From NCBI GenBank assembly GCA_949825025.1, contig OX463784.1:16868124-16932123 (forward strand): a stretch of DNA of 64,000 nucleotides, given 5' to 3'. Position 1 is the stretch's first letter. Every line of letters begins with the position of its first letter. This document shows positions 20,827-32,823 of the stretch, one piece after another. The notes under the pieces are model-generated. The model made no database searches and was not told where the DNA came from. It saw nothing but the letters and a program-made list of their open reading frames with translations. Source of the DNA: Siphlonurus alternatus (taxonomy: Eukaryota > Arthropoda > Insecta > Ephemeroptera > Siphlonuridae). Made by a program: the position numbers and the translations under genes.

Positions 20827-23800
20827 CTAAGACTGAACACTTTCATTACATGTATGTCCAGTCAAATCTTTCAGTCGATTGCTACCAAATTTACAATTTT
20901 TACAATTGTAAAGAAACTCATTAGAATGAGATACTTCATGTTTTAACATGTCATATTTTTGTGTAAATCCTCTACCACAAACTTTACAAATGAATGGTTT
21001 TTCGCCTGTATGAGTCCTTGTATGTACACGGAGTCTAGAAGAAGAATGGAATGCTTTAACACAATATGTACATTTAAATGGACGAATGTCTAAATGTTCT
21101 CTACTAATATGAACTTGTAACAAGTTAGCTATTACAAAAGATTTTGGGCACAAGTGACATTTAAATGCCAAATTACCCTCATGTATCTTTTCATGAATTT
21201 TTAGGGATTTCTTTTCTAGGAATCTTCTTGGGCAATATTGACATTGCTGAGGTTTTTCACCTTTGTGGTATCCTCGGATATGTAAATTTAAACCTGTTAT
21301 AGTTTTATACATTTTAGCACACATTTCACACTGTAATGTTGGTTCTTTCATGAGTGTACCGGTAATGGCACACTTTTTTGTTCCTTTATGTGTTAATAAA
21401 TGACCTTTAAAAGCTTTTTCGTTAGCACTATATTTATTACATATTGAGCAATGAAAATTTGATTTTTTAACAAAAAACTTTGATTCCATAGTTAAAGCTA
21501 CATTTTTATGAGTTTTGACATGTTTCTCAATGCTTGCTACATTTTTATGTTTTTTATTACAAATTTTACATTCATAAAACCATTCTGTCATATGAACTAA
21601 TTTAATATGATCAGATACATAACGTTTTAATGAAAATTCACGTTTACAGATATCACATACAAAATCTTTGCCATTGTGACGCGTTCGAAAATGAAGAGAT
21701 AGATAACGTTTACATGAAAATTGGCGCTGACAAACATCACACACAAACTTTTTGGGGGTGTGAGTTTTTTTATGTCTTGATAAATTATCACCATTCAACC
21801 ATTTATGACACACAGGGCACTCTTTCTTTGTTAATCCACCATGTCGAAGGATGTGAACTTTCAGTTCATATTTTTTTTTATATACCTTGTCACAAATTGG
21901 ACATTTTAATTCACTAATTTCCTTCCCATTATTTTCATGACTAATTCTTTTAAGTGGTAACTCATCTTCAGCTTCCATTTTTTTAAGCTCTTTTGGTTCA
22001 TGTGAATCATGTGATTGTTTAATATGTTCATCTAGCTTTGTGCTACTATTAAATATTTGTTGACAACCTTTTCTACATAAGAAAACCATGTGTTCAAAAT
22101 TGTAATGATTTTCCAAATCACCCATATTAACAAAAGGCACAGAACATTTTTTACAAACAAAGTAAACAAATGCATCAGGTTTTGTAGAAACTTTACCAAT
22201 GTTTATGAGCTCTTCAACTTGTTGTTCTTCTATGGGGTCTGATGTTGTAGGCAAGTTTTCTAGAGGTTCAGGGAAGGCATCTTCTGAATTGTCAGAGAAA
22301 TTGTCTGCCAACATCTCAGGGCTAGCAGGAGGTGAGGCAGCAACTGGAGAGTCTGGAAGCTGGAAAATAAAGACAGATTAATAATAAGAACCTGATGCAT
22401 CACCTCTCCATTGCAACGGAAATTTAAATTGTGAAGGAAGATTTGTTGGTGTCAATTTTTTATACACTGTAGTGATTCTATTACAAATTAGCCACAAGTT
22501 AATGTTTACTAATACCATGGCCATAAAAACATAATTGAAAAAAAAAGTTAAAAAATATTGCCTCAAATTGGCATGATATGAATGAAATCAATTGCCAAAG
22601 ATGAAGGCAGACAAGTTAAACCGTTCAGATTCACAGGGAGAGAGCGACGGTGTTAATTCAGTTTTTATATTATTTACATACCACACTGCACAAATATATA
22701 TATACAGTATATATATATATATAATATATATATTATTAGTCTTTTATTAAACACAGAAAGTGTACATATTAACAGCACTAGAAACATACATTATAGAAAA
22801 ACATTACAATAGAACACATAAAACATACATACAAAACATATATAATAGTTACAGAATAATAGAACAATACAAAATGATAATAAAACAATATAAAATAAAA
22901 TAACAGATGATACTAACAGCCTGTTACATCATAATAATAATATATCATATATATAATCACATATATTATATAAAACAAAATATGACATAGAAAATAGATA
23001 GAATAAAAAACTTATTGCTTCATTGCTATTCAAAATCTATAGACTATATGAAATCTCCCCTGGCATAATCGCTAATAGGCTCAATTCTAGATTTACAGAT
23101 ATTTAAATGATATTGGCTACAATATTCATTACATAATTTACATACACAAGATTGTTCAGCTTTATGATAACCAGAAGATTTATAAATTAGATGGTGGAAG
23201 CCGTGAACAGCCTGGCGAGTTAAGACATTTCTAACATTGGATCTATCCAATTGGGGCAGACAATATATATATATATATATATGAGTCGCCGCAAATCAAA
23301 AGGGTTTAAATCCAAGCCCAGCTAGAATTCAATTTTTAAGCCTCATGCAGTTACACCAACAAAAAAAATTTCAGACCATGCACTTTTGAACCTGGTTTTG
23401 AAAAGACAACCTTACATTCTACTTTGAAACCTCGAACCTTCCGAAACCCTAACTTGAGCGTTTCGCGGGCTCTTCCGGAACGGGGGCGGCCACGGCCTTG
23501 CAAATCCATCCCGGCATTTGCCTACGGCTGAGGGAAACGTGGAAACCTCAGCCAGGATGGACGCTACAGCTTTTGTCAATGAACCGGAAGTGCAATGGTC
23601 CAAAGTCAGGGGAACCACATAGTGGAAAAGCGCAACGATTTACCCCTGGGTGGGAAACGAGGTTTTTTATGTTGAAAATGGTCACCCATCCAACTGCTAA
23701 CCACGCGCAGCGTTGCTTGACTTCGGTGATCTGACGAGACCCGGTCAAGCGCAATTTAAATGAACATTAAACACACCTCTGTGTCGGGGGGTGCCAGCAG

Positions 23801-26316
23801 ATTGTTGAGGAAGGTCTGGGCGTCTGCACAGCTCTCTGCCAGTGCGACGCTCATCTCCAACTTGGCCTCACACGACACACACACCTGCAGCGGCAGACGG
23901 TCCTCCTCGGACACCTGTGTGAAGATTTCAGTACGTATTAAAGGAGGACTCCTTGGGTTTAACAACTTATTTAAAATAATTGTAAAATTGAATAGTTGTA
24001 GGGAAATTAAAAAAGTAATAAGTTTTTCGCAGCCTTAAGGGAAAGGGAACGCCAGAGTTGCGCCGCGATCGCAGCGCCTCTATATCAATATTCAAATTGT
24101 CCCACTCTAAAGATACTACGCAAGTCACGGCAGTTTTATATTCAATTTATTTATAAATAATGAGTTAAATAATAACTGTTATGGTTGTTTTATTTATAAA
24201 ACTTTTTTTTCATTACTATAAAACAATTTTGGAAAGTTTTTACTTTAGGTGAGTGGATTATAAGCGTTGTTTTGGTTCATTAGTCAGCCTGTTTCATTCG
24301 CCAGTTGTTTAATGGCCGACCAAAAAGGGGTGTGTGAGACGTGCGAGTGTCAAAAATCGTGCAGTTATTATCAATTTACGTCGCTCCTACTCTCATAATT
24401 GTCTTTTTTTTTTGCTGTGAAGGTTTGTCCTAGTGCATTAAGTTTGTTTCTAGTTTTTTTTAAAAATCGGACGATTGGATTATAGAATTTTTCTAATGTC
24501 ACTGAAATGCAGCGTATGCTTGTTCAATAAATGGGTTTAGTTTCAATACACGTAACTCGGAAACTAGATCGTATTTGTATTGACGATATTTTAAGAGCTA
24601 ATGAACAACATAGAGGAGAATATTTTAAAATATTTTCGGAGGAACAAATGAGAGTGGAAAATTTAACATTGGTGGCGTTACCTTACCCTTAAAAAAAAAA
24701 AACGTTAACTTGTTAACTACGTAGTATATATGTAGCAATCCTGTTGAATGTATTAGTTAAGAGTGCGCTCGCAACTGCTATATTCGTCTACTACAATGCG
24801 CAGTTGCTACATTTGTTTCATAACTATTTCGATTTTCGATATAGTTATCAAGTTAACTATTTTTTTTTCCTAAGCTATGAGAAACTTATCAATATTTTAT
24901 TTCCCTATAATTATTCAGTTTCATGATTAGTTTAAATAGTTAAAGGTGTTTTTTATTTATTTATTTATTTATTTTTTATAACGGTGGAAATATTGAGAGC
25001 AAAAATAACAAACTTCCAAAATGAAAAGAATTGAGGGAAATATAAGAGAGAAGCAATCTACAGAAAAATTACAAGACACTATTTGCATGACTATACTCTA
25101 TACTGTATTACGATATGCTAATATCAACCCTAAAATTTCAAACTAAATTGATACATATATATTTCTATGATATATCATTTTCCAATTTTTTCAAATTAAT
25201 TTAAAATCAACTACATTACGTAATAATGTTGGCATAACTTAATTAATTCAGGCAACTAAAAAGTTTAAAATACCTTTAAACAGTAATTTATTGTACAGTA
25301 CAGTAATGAAGACACCAAAGCATATCTTACCATGATATACAAATATTTTTCCATCTTAAAAGGTAGATTTAGTTCCATTGCCTCCGTACTGAAAATCGGT
25401 TTCATATTCTTGTGCTTATCTGCACACATGCGACAACGTTGGTCCACCTCAGATTGACGAATTGCGGCAATAATTTCTGAATCTTGCTCGTCATCTTCAA
25501 GTTTTAGTGGTGTTAAGAGGGTTTTGTCGTCTTCAGCTTGGAATTCTTCCAGCTGCTCTTCCTTTAGATTCAGAGGGAGGAAGAGAAGGGGATCCATTTT
25601 GGCCTCAATATGGGTATACTGATCGATGCTGAAACATTCATGCAGAACCTTATGAAGTTTTCTAATTTTACTGCATTACTCAATGGCACCCACAGAATTG
25701 TTCATGTATATGGCATATGCCATATGCAGTTATGTACTGTCGCCGTCATAAGTCGGTGCGCTCCGACTTTGGGAGTGTTTTGTAGCTGATGAGAGCCTCA
25801 ATTGGCGTATTTGGCGTAAACAATATTAAGAATTTTTTTATAACGCACAGGAAATTAAGTTATGTATGCATACTGTACTGTATATGCATGGAAGAAGCAA
25901 GATCATACATGACTGTATGGCAAGAGGGCAACAGTCGGGCAAATATGCATAATTATGCTTTTTCTAACCCTTTTTCTTTCCGACCATATGGTCATGCATA
26001 ATGAATACGAATAATAAACGATTGAACGATCGCATACTACTGTATGCATATCACAATTATAATAACTGATATGTGCTGATTATTTCCTATAAATAGGTCA
26101 AATACCTCATGATACCTGTGATGATACTGCATGGAGACATATAATATGCATATATACTGTAAGTATGTGAGACATTAAATTTTATGACAGCACTGAGGTA
26201 TAAACATAACTCTGATTCTGATTGATGCTGTTTTCGTTTTAAGGTTACAGTAGATGCGTTTTTGTATCAGTACAGAGAGTACATAATAGAGGAAAAATTC
26301 TTACCACTTTTGGCAT
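20827..26316 (-). CDS. ZAD and C2H2 zinc-finger protein (ZNF-B), paralogue of ZNF-A
   Basis: Proposed coding exons are 26316-26305, 25603-25331, 23914-23777 and 22359-20827, all phase 0, giving about 651 residues. Exons 2 and 3 match ZNF-A in length exactly (273 and 138 nt). The ZAD cysteine pairs RCRMC and QVCVSC are conserved. About fourteen C2H2 motifs follow in exon 4, one more than ZNF-A. The extra one follows DVCQRQF and resembles it (DFVCDICKREF), so a single-finger duplication is likely. A predicted nuclear DNA-binding regulator; targets unknown. The first exon is homologous to ZNF-A's but lacks its upstream ATG; here translation would start MPKVAK or at MDPLL (25597). Introns contain a LINE tail, a 5S-type SINE and a MITE relative. 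Confidence 0.85.
22690..22730. repeat. AT microsatellite in ZNF-B intron
   Basis: Interrupted TA/AT runs lie just before the LINE-tail repeat. Confidence 0.7.
22728..23206 (-). mobile_element. 5'-truncated LINE tail, copy 1
   Basis: Nearly identical to 47052-47513. On the minus strand it encodes the end of an open frame with a cysteine/histidine cluster (CVCKLCNEYC ... HLNIC) and a short C-terminus, then a ~340-bp AT-rich 3' UTR ending with an AATAAA signal (tttaataaaagactaat). C-terminal Cys/His knuckles of this type occur after the RT of many non-LTR retrotransposons, but the clade is not certain. It lies in the ZNF-B intron between exons 3 and 4. Confidence 0.65.
23263..23757 (-). mobile_element. 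5S-rRNA-derived SINE (SINE3-like)
   Basis: Read on the minus strand, the first ~75 bases contain GGGTCTCGTCAGATCACCGA, then AGTCAAGCAACG, then GGTTAGCAGTTGGATGGGTG (about 23743-23680). This follows the order and spacing of the 5S rRNA internal promoter region (box A, intermediate element, box C). A ~350-bp unrelated body and an (AT)n tail follow. SINEs with 5S-type heads are an established class. Its head lies about 20 bases from the donor of ZNF-B exon 3. The 3' limit is approximate. Confidence 0.7.
24549..24690. mobile_element. diverged half of MITE family C
   Basis: It shares, in order, aactcggaaactagatcgt, tttgtat, gatatttta and a late ttaacattgg segment with the right arm of the palindrome at 18225-18350. 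It ends in ggtggcgttaccttaccctt, a motif also found in the hairpin at 47726-47757. The rest of this ZNF-B intron (23920-25330) shows only AT-rich sequence. Confidence 0.45.
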
Positions 26317-26589
26317 CACAACAAACACAGCAACAAACAAGAAGCACCTTTCCAGCCGGAGAGTAATATGTAATACGCAATAAGGAGTTAGTAATACGTT
26401 TCAACTTTCCAGCCAAGGAGTAGGTCGTGTAAATGTAAAGGTGTTTCCCAGAGATAACCCGGATAACCCAGCCAGCACCTTTCACCATTGACCATGATTG
26501 CCAACGATGATTGCGGCCAAGGAGGATAGATATGTATTCTCCTTGATTGCGGCTCTCTGGATTGCGGCGATTGCGGCCACTGTTTACAG

Positions 26590-26720
26590 CGAGTTCCTTG
26601 GAGAATTCGTTTATTCGAATCGTTATTGCGCAGTAAACACATTTGTATTTAAATTAATTTACTGCGCATGTAAAAGTTATATTTTTTTGCGTTTCCGGCA
26701 AGCTAGCTCACAACTGATTT
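26590..26720 (+). promoter_or_regulatory. GCGCA-pair module at ZNF-B start
   Basis: TGCGCAGTAAA (26627-26637) and its exact inverted copy TTTACTGCGCA (26658-26668) place the two boxes 36 bp apart. The preceding ggagaattcgtttattcgaa and following gcgtttcc and cacaactgat words parallel the modules at ZNF-A, GPATCH11 and ERCC5. It lies about 310 bp upstream of the proposed ZNF-B first-exon ATG. Confidence 0.55.
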
Positions 26721-26999
26721 GAAAGTTTTGGCGCTAAAGCCGCGGCTAATGTGTTTACGTGTGTTTACCGGTGTTTACGGTTCAGGCTTGCTTTCAGAGA
26801 CCCTAGCTGTGAGACCCGGCCTGTATCTATATATTATAGGGTCTCTGATAATTCTGATTCCGGTTTATCGGTTTATAATTTATATATTATTCACTATACC
26901 CACTTTATGGTGGAGTGTGGGCAGTGGTTTAATTATTTAAAAATTAAAAAAGAAAAATTGGTGAAATGTTGCTATATATATATATATTATATATAATAT

Positions 27000-27799
27000 A
27001 CAGGGTGTTTATTATACTTTGATTTGAACGTTTTATAGTGATAATTAAGGAATGAGGTTCGATGGTAATATAGACATATATGTCATACATCAAATTAAAG
27101 CTTAATACATATATCATGCATTTTAACATTTTCAAAACTTGCATCATAAATTACATGTGCGGACTTTTTGTCTGTTTTTGAGACGAAAAAGAAACAAAAA
27201 TGAGCTGTTTTTTTGTTCAAATATCGGTGCATGGTAACATGAAATTAAATGGCATTTTAATGTGACTGATCGCAACGTGGAAACTAATTGTCAGGATGAA
27301 CGCCACATATAATATATGCATCTTCAAATTTTGTCAATGAACCAGAACCAGAAATGTAATGGTTAAATTAAATTCGTAGAGAAACCACATTGTGGTAAAA
27401 AGCGTTACCCCTGGATAGGAGAAGTGCAATTTTTGTTAAATTAATGGTCACCCATCCAACCACAAAAACAGTCTTGTGTTGCTTTACTTTGGTGATCTAA
27501 GGAAAATTGACCAAACGCATTACATATATATCACTCCCACACCAACCTTGTAATCCAGTGAAGGATATTCAACAGTTAATTTCATGTTACCACCGATATT
27601 TGAACAAAAAAACGGCTCATTTTTGTTTCTTTTTCGTCTCAAAAAAAGACAAGTCCGCACATGTAATTCATGATGCAAGTTTTGAAAATGTTAAAATGTA
27701 AGCTTTAATTTGATGTGTATAATATGTCTATATTACCATCGAACTTCATTCCTTAATTATCACTTTAAAACGTTCAAATCAAAGTAAACACCCTGTATA
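27000..27799. mobile_element. 800-bp TIR element carrying a 5S-SINE segment
   Basis: Inverted arms of about 225-245 bp (27000-27245 and 27575-27799) begin CAGGGTGTTTATTATACTTT and end in the complement ACACCCTG, with TA outside each end. The middle, about 27260-27530, aligns with the 5S-type SINE at 23400-23757 (ggtcacccatccaac, ttggtgatct, tttgtcaatgaaccagaacc). So a SINE either inserted into the element or was captured as its interior. No transposase frame is visible. Confidence 0.7.
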
Positions 27800-28310
27800 T
27801 CTTCTATATATTATAATTATAATATGTGTATTATATTATAATTATAATGATTAAAAAAATTAGAAGTTATTTTTTTTAATGAATTTTTGACTAATCAAAA
27901 TAATTATGTATATTGCATAATTATAAATATATAATATATATGCATAATATTATATTATTATTAAATTTTATTATTATATTATAATAATAGTCTTTTATTA
28001 TTAAGCAAAATGAAAATTGTCAAATGTTTGTATATATATACCGTGCTATAATTATTGAATATTGTTATTTTAATTGTGGTATTTTGATGTTAGTTTATGA
28101 TTGGGTATTACGTTACTAACTTTTTTTTTTGTTTTTAACAGCTTTTTCAATTTTGTTATATGTAGTCACAAAATGCATCAACTGATATTTAATGTGAATA
28201 AACAAATAACAAATAAATAAATAAAATTATAAACACAAAAGTGTACATATATATATAGAATAATATTGGAAATACACATTATACATACAATAATTATGCA
28301 TAATATATAA

Positions 28311-28373
<63 letters not shown>

Positions 28374-28495
28374 AGCATGAATTGATAAAATTTAATTAAC
28401 AAAAACAAATTAAAATTTAAGTCTATTTGTAAATTTAACCCTGAACTGAATTAGTTTTTTTGCACACGATTCATATTTATGTTATGCTTTAGTTG

Positions 28496-28526
<31 letters not shown>

Positions 28527-29248
28527 CCATTTAGTATATCTTTCTAAATAATAATTTACATTTACTGAACACAGAAAATACAGAAATAGTGTACAAAATA
28601 TAATAAAATTTTTAATTTTATAGTCCAATTAATATAACATTAATTTAGTCTAAAAAGTTAACAAAAATTAGGACCGAACTACATGAAAGATACAATTTTT
28701 AAATTATAACACCATTAGATTAATTATATGAAATTAATTAATCTCTTGAAATTATACATGCATTATACATTGATAATTACTTTTTTTTTTTAGATATTTA
28801 TTCTAAATTATTTATAATTTTTAATATATTCATTAATTTAAGACATTTTAAAATTTTAATCTATTTGTAAATTTAGTGTCATAATTTTACTATTTTTTAA
28901 ATATTTGCAGTAATATATATGCACAAATTCTTTTAGGATGAATATAATTATTATATGTACACAACACAAAACATCAGTTAAAAAAAAAAAAAAAAAAAAT
29001 GAACAGCTGCACCTTTTAAAAGCAAAAGCTGAAAAGTTTTAAAAAAAAGCCAAGTTACAAATATTTTTACACAAAAATTATGCAATTATGATTAATATTA
29101 TATACACTTTAGGACAAACAAGAACTTAACTCTTACCTTATTTGCAGGATATAGATTTTAATGATGTGCATATTTTAATTTTGAAAGACTCCAGGTAAGC
29201 ATGCATTTCACACTTCAACTGCGGAATTCACCAAAGTTACAAAATATC
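27800..29248. other. AT-rich spacer with AT microsatellites
   Basis: Contains (AT)n runs at about 28311-28370 and 28496-28522 and a poly-A run at 28980-28999 (plus strand). No gene signal is seen apart from a possible minus-strand 3'-UTR exon at about 29137-29222 (acceptor ttccgcag, donor aag|gtaagag), which is unproven. Confidence 0.5.
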
Positions 29249-31504
29249 TTACTTATTTTCTTCTTGTTTTTTATGTTTAAATAAGTGACTACGAAAAATT
29301 AATTCATTACCAAAACATTTTTTACAAATCTGACACTGAAAGTTTGATCTTTTAGTATAAAATTTAGATTCCCTACTTAAAGTTACAATTTTATGAGTAT
29401 CAACATGTTTTCTAATACTTGCTACACTGTAATGTTTTTTATTACAAATTCTACATTCATAAAACCACTGTCTTACATGAGCTCTTCTAAAATGAACATC
29501 CAGATTTTGTTTACTTGAAAACTGACACTGACAAATGTCACATACTAAGTCTTTCATGATGTCAGGATGAGTTTGCTGATGCATAAGTAAATGATATATT
29601 AGATGGTATCGCTTCATAAATGATTTTTTACAAATTTCACATTTATAAATTTTCTTTTCCATTGTTTTTTTATCTTTATGTTCTGTTTCACTTTGAACTA
29701 AATTTTTAGAATTATCCTGAATTGGTAAATTTAATTTTTGTTCATGAACTTGTTCAATGTGTTGATTCAACTCTTCCCAAGTATTCAAAATTAAATCACA
29801 ATTTTTATTACACAAATAAACTTGATGAATGTTTAAATAATGATATTCTAGATCATCCCCATCTGCACAAGAGAGAGAACACTTTTTACAAACAAAAATA
29901 TGATCATTTTTTGTAGCAGGGATTTCACTAATGTCCATGGGTTTTTCAATTGATTGTTCTTTCTTTTCATCTGAAATCACAGGTACGAGTTCTGGAAGTT
30001 CTGCTTCATCTTCTGATAACATCTCAGGGCTGGAGGGGAGAGAGGGAGCAACTGGAGAGTCTAGCCGCTGAAAAATAAAAATAAGTGGGGGTGGTTAGTA
30101 ATAATGTGCATGAAGAATCACCAGTTTCATTATAATATGTTGTATTCTTATCAAGAAAAATTATAACTAAAACAACACACAAAAAGGTGTCCTATTTTCT
30201 ACAATTTATATCGCAGGAAATTTTGTTGAAAAATAAATTTTCAGTGGGCTTTTGAAAAGTTTTTAATACAATTAGAATTTTACAAATTGTCAAAACTTAT
30301 TGAATGCATTTTATATGAAGTACTGTACAGTAAAATGAGTAAATATATATTTTTTCCTTTTATTCATCTTTTCCGCAGTTTTCAATAACTGAAAAAACTG
30401 AACCTAAAATAAAAATTACTATACAGGAAAAATCCAACAAGCCTTACCACAATGAGATTTCTGTAATAGGTGAAATTTGTCGGCACAGATAATACAAATA
30501 TTTACAAATACTGTATGATATTTTTGAGACGTTTCAACCAACATTTAATGAAGTGTCTTTTCAATCACTTCATTTAGTTTCATTAAATTTCAATTAAATT
30601 TTAAATTAATGTTCAATTTACATGCAAAGAGTCCAGTATTTTTACATCACAGTACCAAAATGACTAACACTGACCTACCTCTAGAATAGTTACCAGAATT
30701 TGCAATTCCTAATTCTCATTTGTTATGAATTAATTAAAACAAACTGTCTACAATTCAAAATTTACAAAATAATTTACAGTATAACAGATCTTAATAATTT
30801 ATGTATAGACATGACAGCACTTTAAGCGCCCCTGTTGCCAAGTGGGATAGGCAACAGGCAGCACTTGGGGTGTTGTTGTGTCTACACGTAAACTACTGTA
30901 TATAAGATCTGTTATACTGTATCTATTTTTCTTTAGCTTAATTAATTTGATGACAAGACGACAACTAGAAGAAACATGACTCACCTCTGTGTTGGGGGGT
31001 GCCAGCAGGTTGTTGAGGAATGTCTGGGCGTCTGCACAGCTCTGTGCCAGCGTAACGCAGTTTTCCAGCTTAGCCTCACACAACAAACACACCTGCAGCG
31101 GAAGACGGTCCTCCTCGGACACCTGTAAACAAAGGTTTAAAGGTTTGAATTATATTCATACAATTTTAGTTGGCCGTCAATTCCTGTATAAAAAAAAATC
31201 AAAACTTATATCTATCTTACCGTGATGTTTACATATTTCTTCATCTTATACGGTAGGTTTTGTTTCATCGCCTCCATGCTGAATATTTGCTTCATGTCCG
31301 CTCTCTTCTCTGCACACATGCGACAATGTTGGTCCGCCTCCGACGGTTGTAACTCATCGACAATGTCAGGGTCTTGTTCGTCCTCAAGTTGTTGAGGTGT
31401 TGAGGAGTTTGTGTCGTCATCAGCTTGGAATTCTTCCAGCAGATCATGAGGGAGAGAGTAAGAGTGTTCATGGGTGTCATTTGTTTCAGGGTCGAGTAAC
31501 TTGA
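29249..31504 (-). CDS. ZAD and C2H2 zinc-finger region, short paralogue (ZNF-C)
   Basis: Exons 31504-31221, 31122-30985 (138 nt, as in ZNF-A/B) and 30067-29249. The ZAD pairs HCRMC and QVCLLC and the linker RLDSPVAP are conserved with the paralogues. Only about six C2H2 motifs follow, then a stop directly after the sixth (HLFKHKKQEENK); ZNF-A/B have seven or eight more. A donor-like GTAAGAT overlaps that stop, so a further exon cannot be excluded. The 5' exon does not begin with an ATG: it opens at an acceptor (tgatgttgtag) and enters in phase 1, so an upstream exon is required. The only same-strand candidate seen is the THAP module at 41169-42458, whose donor is in the matching phase. Likely a nuclear DNA-binding protein. 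Confidence 0.75.
30775..30921. mobile_element. ACAGTATAACAG-family MITE, copy 1
   Basis: Ends TACAGTATAACAGATCTTA and TAAGATCTGTTATACTGTA are inverted. The interior has an imperfect hairpin (gcccctgttgcc / ggcaacaggc). It lies about 60 bp inside the ZNF-C intron, after exon 30985-31122. Related copies are at 43648-43823 and 45172-45349. The rest of the intron, 30068-30774, shows nothing. Confidence 0.75.
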
Positions 31505-31679
31505 CTACAACATCAAGAAATGGTTAGTTTAGGACATTATAATAAATCAGAAGTGATAAAAGTAAGTAAGTCCATGCCATATGAACTGTGTGGAATTTTA
31601 TCCACAGAAAATGAGCTGTGCTTGAGAAAATAGATTTCTTGGTGTTATTTCTTTAACTACACAAGTTATTTTTTAATTC

Positions 31680-32801
31680 AATTCAATTCAATATATTTTT
31701 ATTTCCATTTTTTCCTACAATCAATTAAGTGTCATAATATACAATAACATTTGTTGAGGTTTATAGGACAAGTCAATAAAAAGCAGTGTTAGGAAATGTT
31801 AATAATGAAAGAATCAGTCCATGTCATTAATTTTCTTCTCACTTATTAACAAAATCACAGTCATAATATGCTTTAACACTGTAAAAACACATATCTTGTA
31901 GCAGATTTTTCACATTTATTTTAAAATCACTAATATTTTTTATACACTTCACTGAGAGAGGGAGCTTATTATAAAGATTAAGGCAGCTCAAAAAGGGGCC
32001 ACTTTTATACATCTCAAGTCTACACCACATTTAGGGAATATTATTTTTAACATTTCTTGTATTATGTGCTCATGTGTAACTTCATGTTGCTTATATAGTG
32101 ACATATATTTTTTTAACATTCATTACACATTCCAAAATATAAATATTTTGGAATGTGTAATGAATGTTAAAAAAATATATGTCGTAGCAAAAATATATAG
32201 TGGTAGCAAATTTAATTTTTTAAATAAAGGTAAGCATGAGGCAGATCTTTTAGCAAAACATATTGACCTTATTATTTTTTTTTTGCAATACAAAAATACT
32301 CTATGAGCTGTTGTACTATTTCCCCAGCAAATAATTCCATATTTAATAATTGAATGAAAGTTTGCAAAATAAAAAGTTTTTAGGCATTATAGCTCAGATT
32401 CATATCTTAATTCTCCCAGTGCAAAAATTACTGAAGCCAACTGATCTACATGACTCACCCACCTTAAATCATCATCTATAATGAGACCCAAAAATTTTGC
32501 TTTTGATGTTAATGTTAATGTGTTATCTCCCATTGTTATATTAATTAGTTTAGAACTTTTGTTTCTTATATTTTGGAATTGTAAAATTTCACTTTTATTT
32601 AAATTTAATGTTAAGCCAATATTGTGAAGATAAGAACTTATTGTTACTATTGATTTTTTAATATTATCATCCAATTCAGAGTTTGTATATGGCCAGTTAT
32701 TTTTAAATTTGAATCATCTGCATATTGTATTGACACACAATTATAATTTTTTATTACTTGGGACAAATCATTTACATAAATCAGGAATAATATTGGAGAA
32801 A
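31680..32801 (-). mobile_element. LINE (CR1/jockey-like), 3' part, degraded
   Basis: On the minus strand: SPILFLIYVNDL, then the catalytic box QYADDSN (about 32740-32720), thumb-like LNLNKSEI and KFLGLIIDDDLRW (32674-32387), and the C-terminal LYNKLPLSVK block (32030-31839). A 3' end near 31680 consists of AATAAA and TTGAA repeats. Frameshifts and an 82-bp perfect hairpin (32101-32182) break it. Its 5' part continues at 35383-35745, displaced by the plus-strand LINE. Confidence 0.75.
32101..32182. repeat. 82-bp perfect hairpin inside the LINE
   Basis: Two ~40-bp arms (acatatatttttttaacatt ... aatgttaaaaaaatatatgt) meet at ccaaaatataaatattttgg with almost no loop. It disrupts the RT reading frame. 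It could be a tiny MITE or a local inverted duplication. Confidence 0.8.
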
Positions 32802-32823
32802 TGCTTAGCATATCTTTAAAACG

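Noticed and set aside
23680..23757. A functional 5S rRNA gene
   Set aside because: Only the central ~63 nt matches 5S; the 5' and 3' stem sequences are missing and the rest is SINE body.
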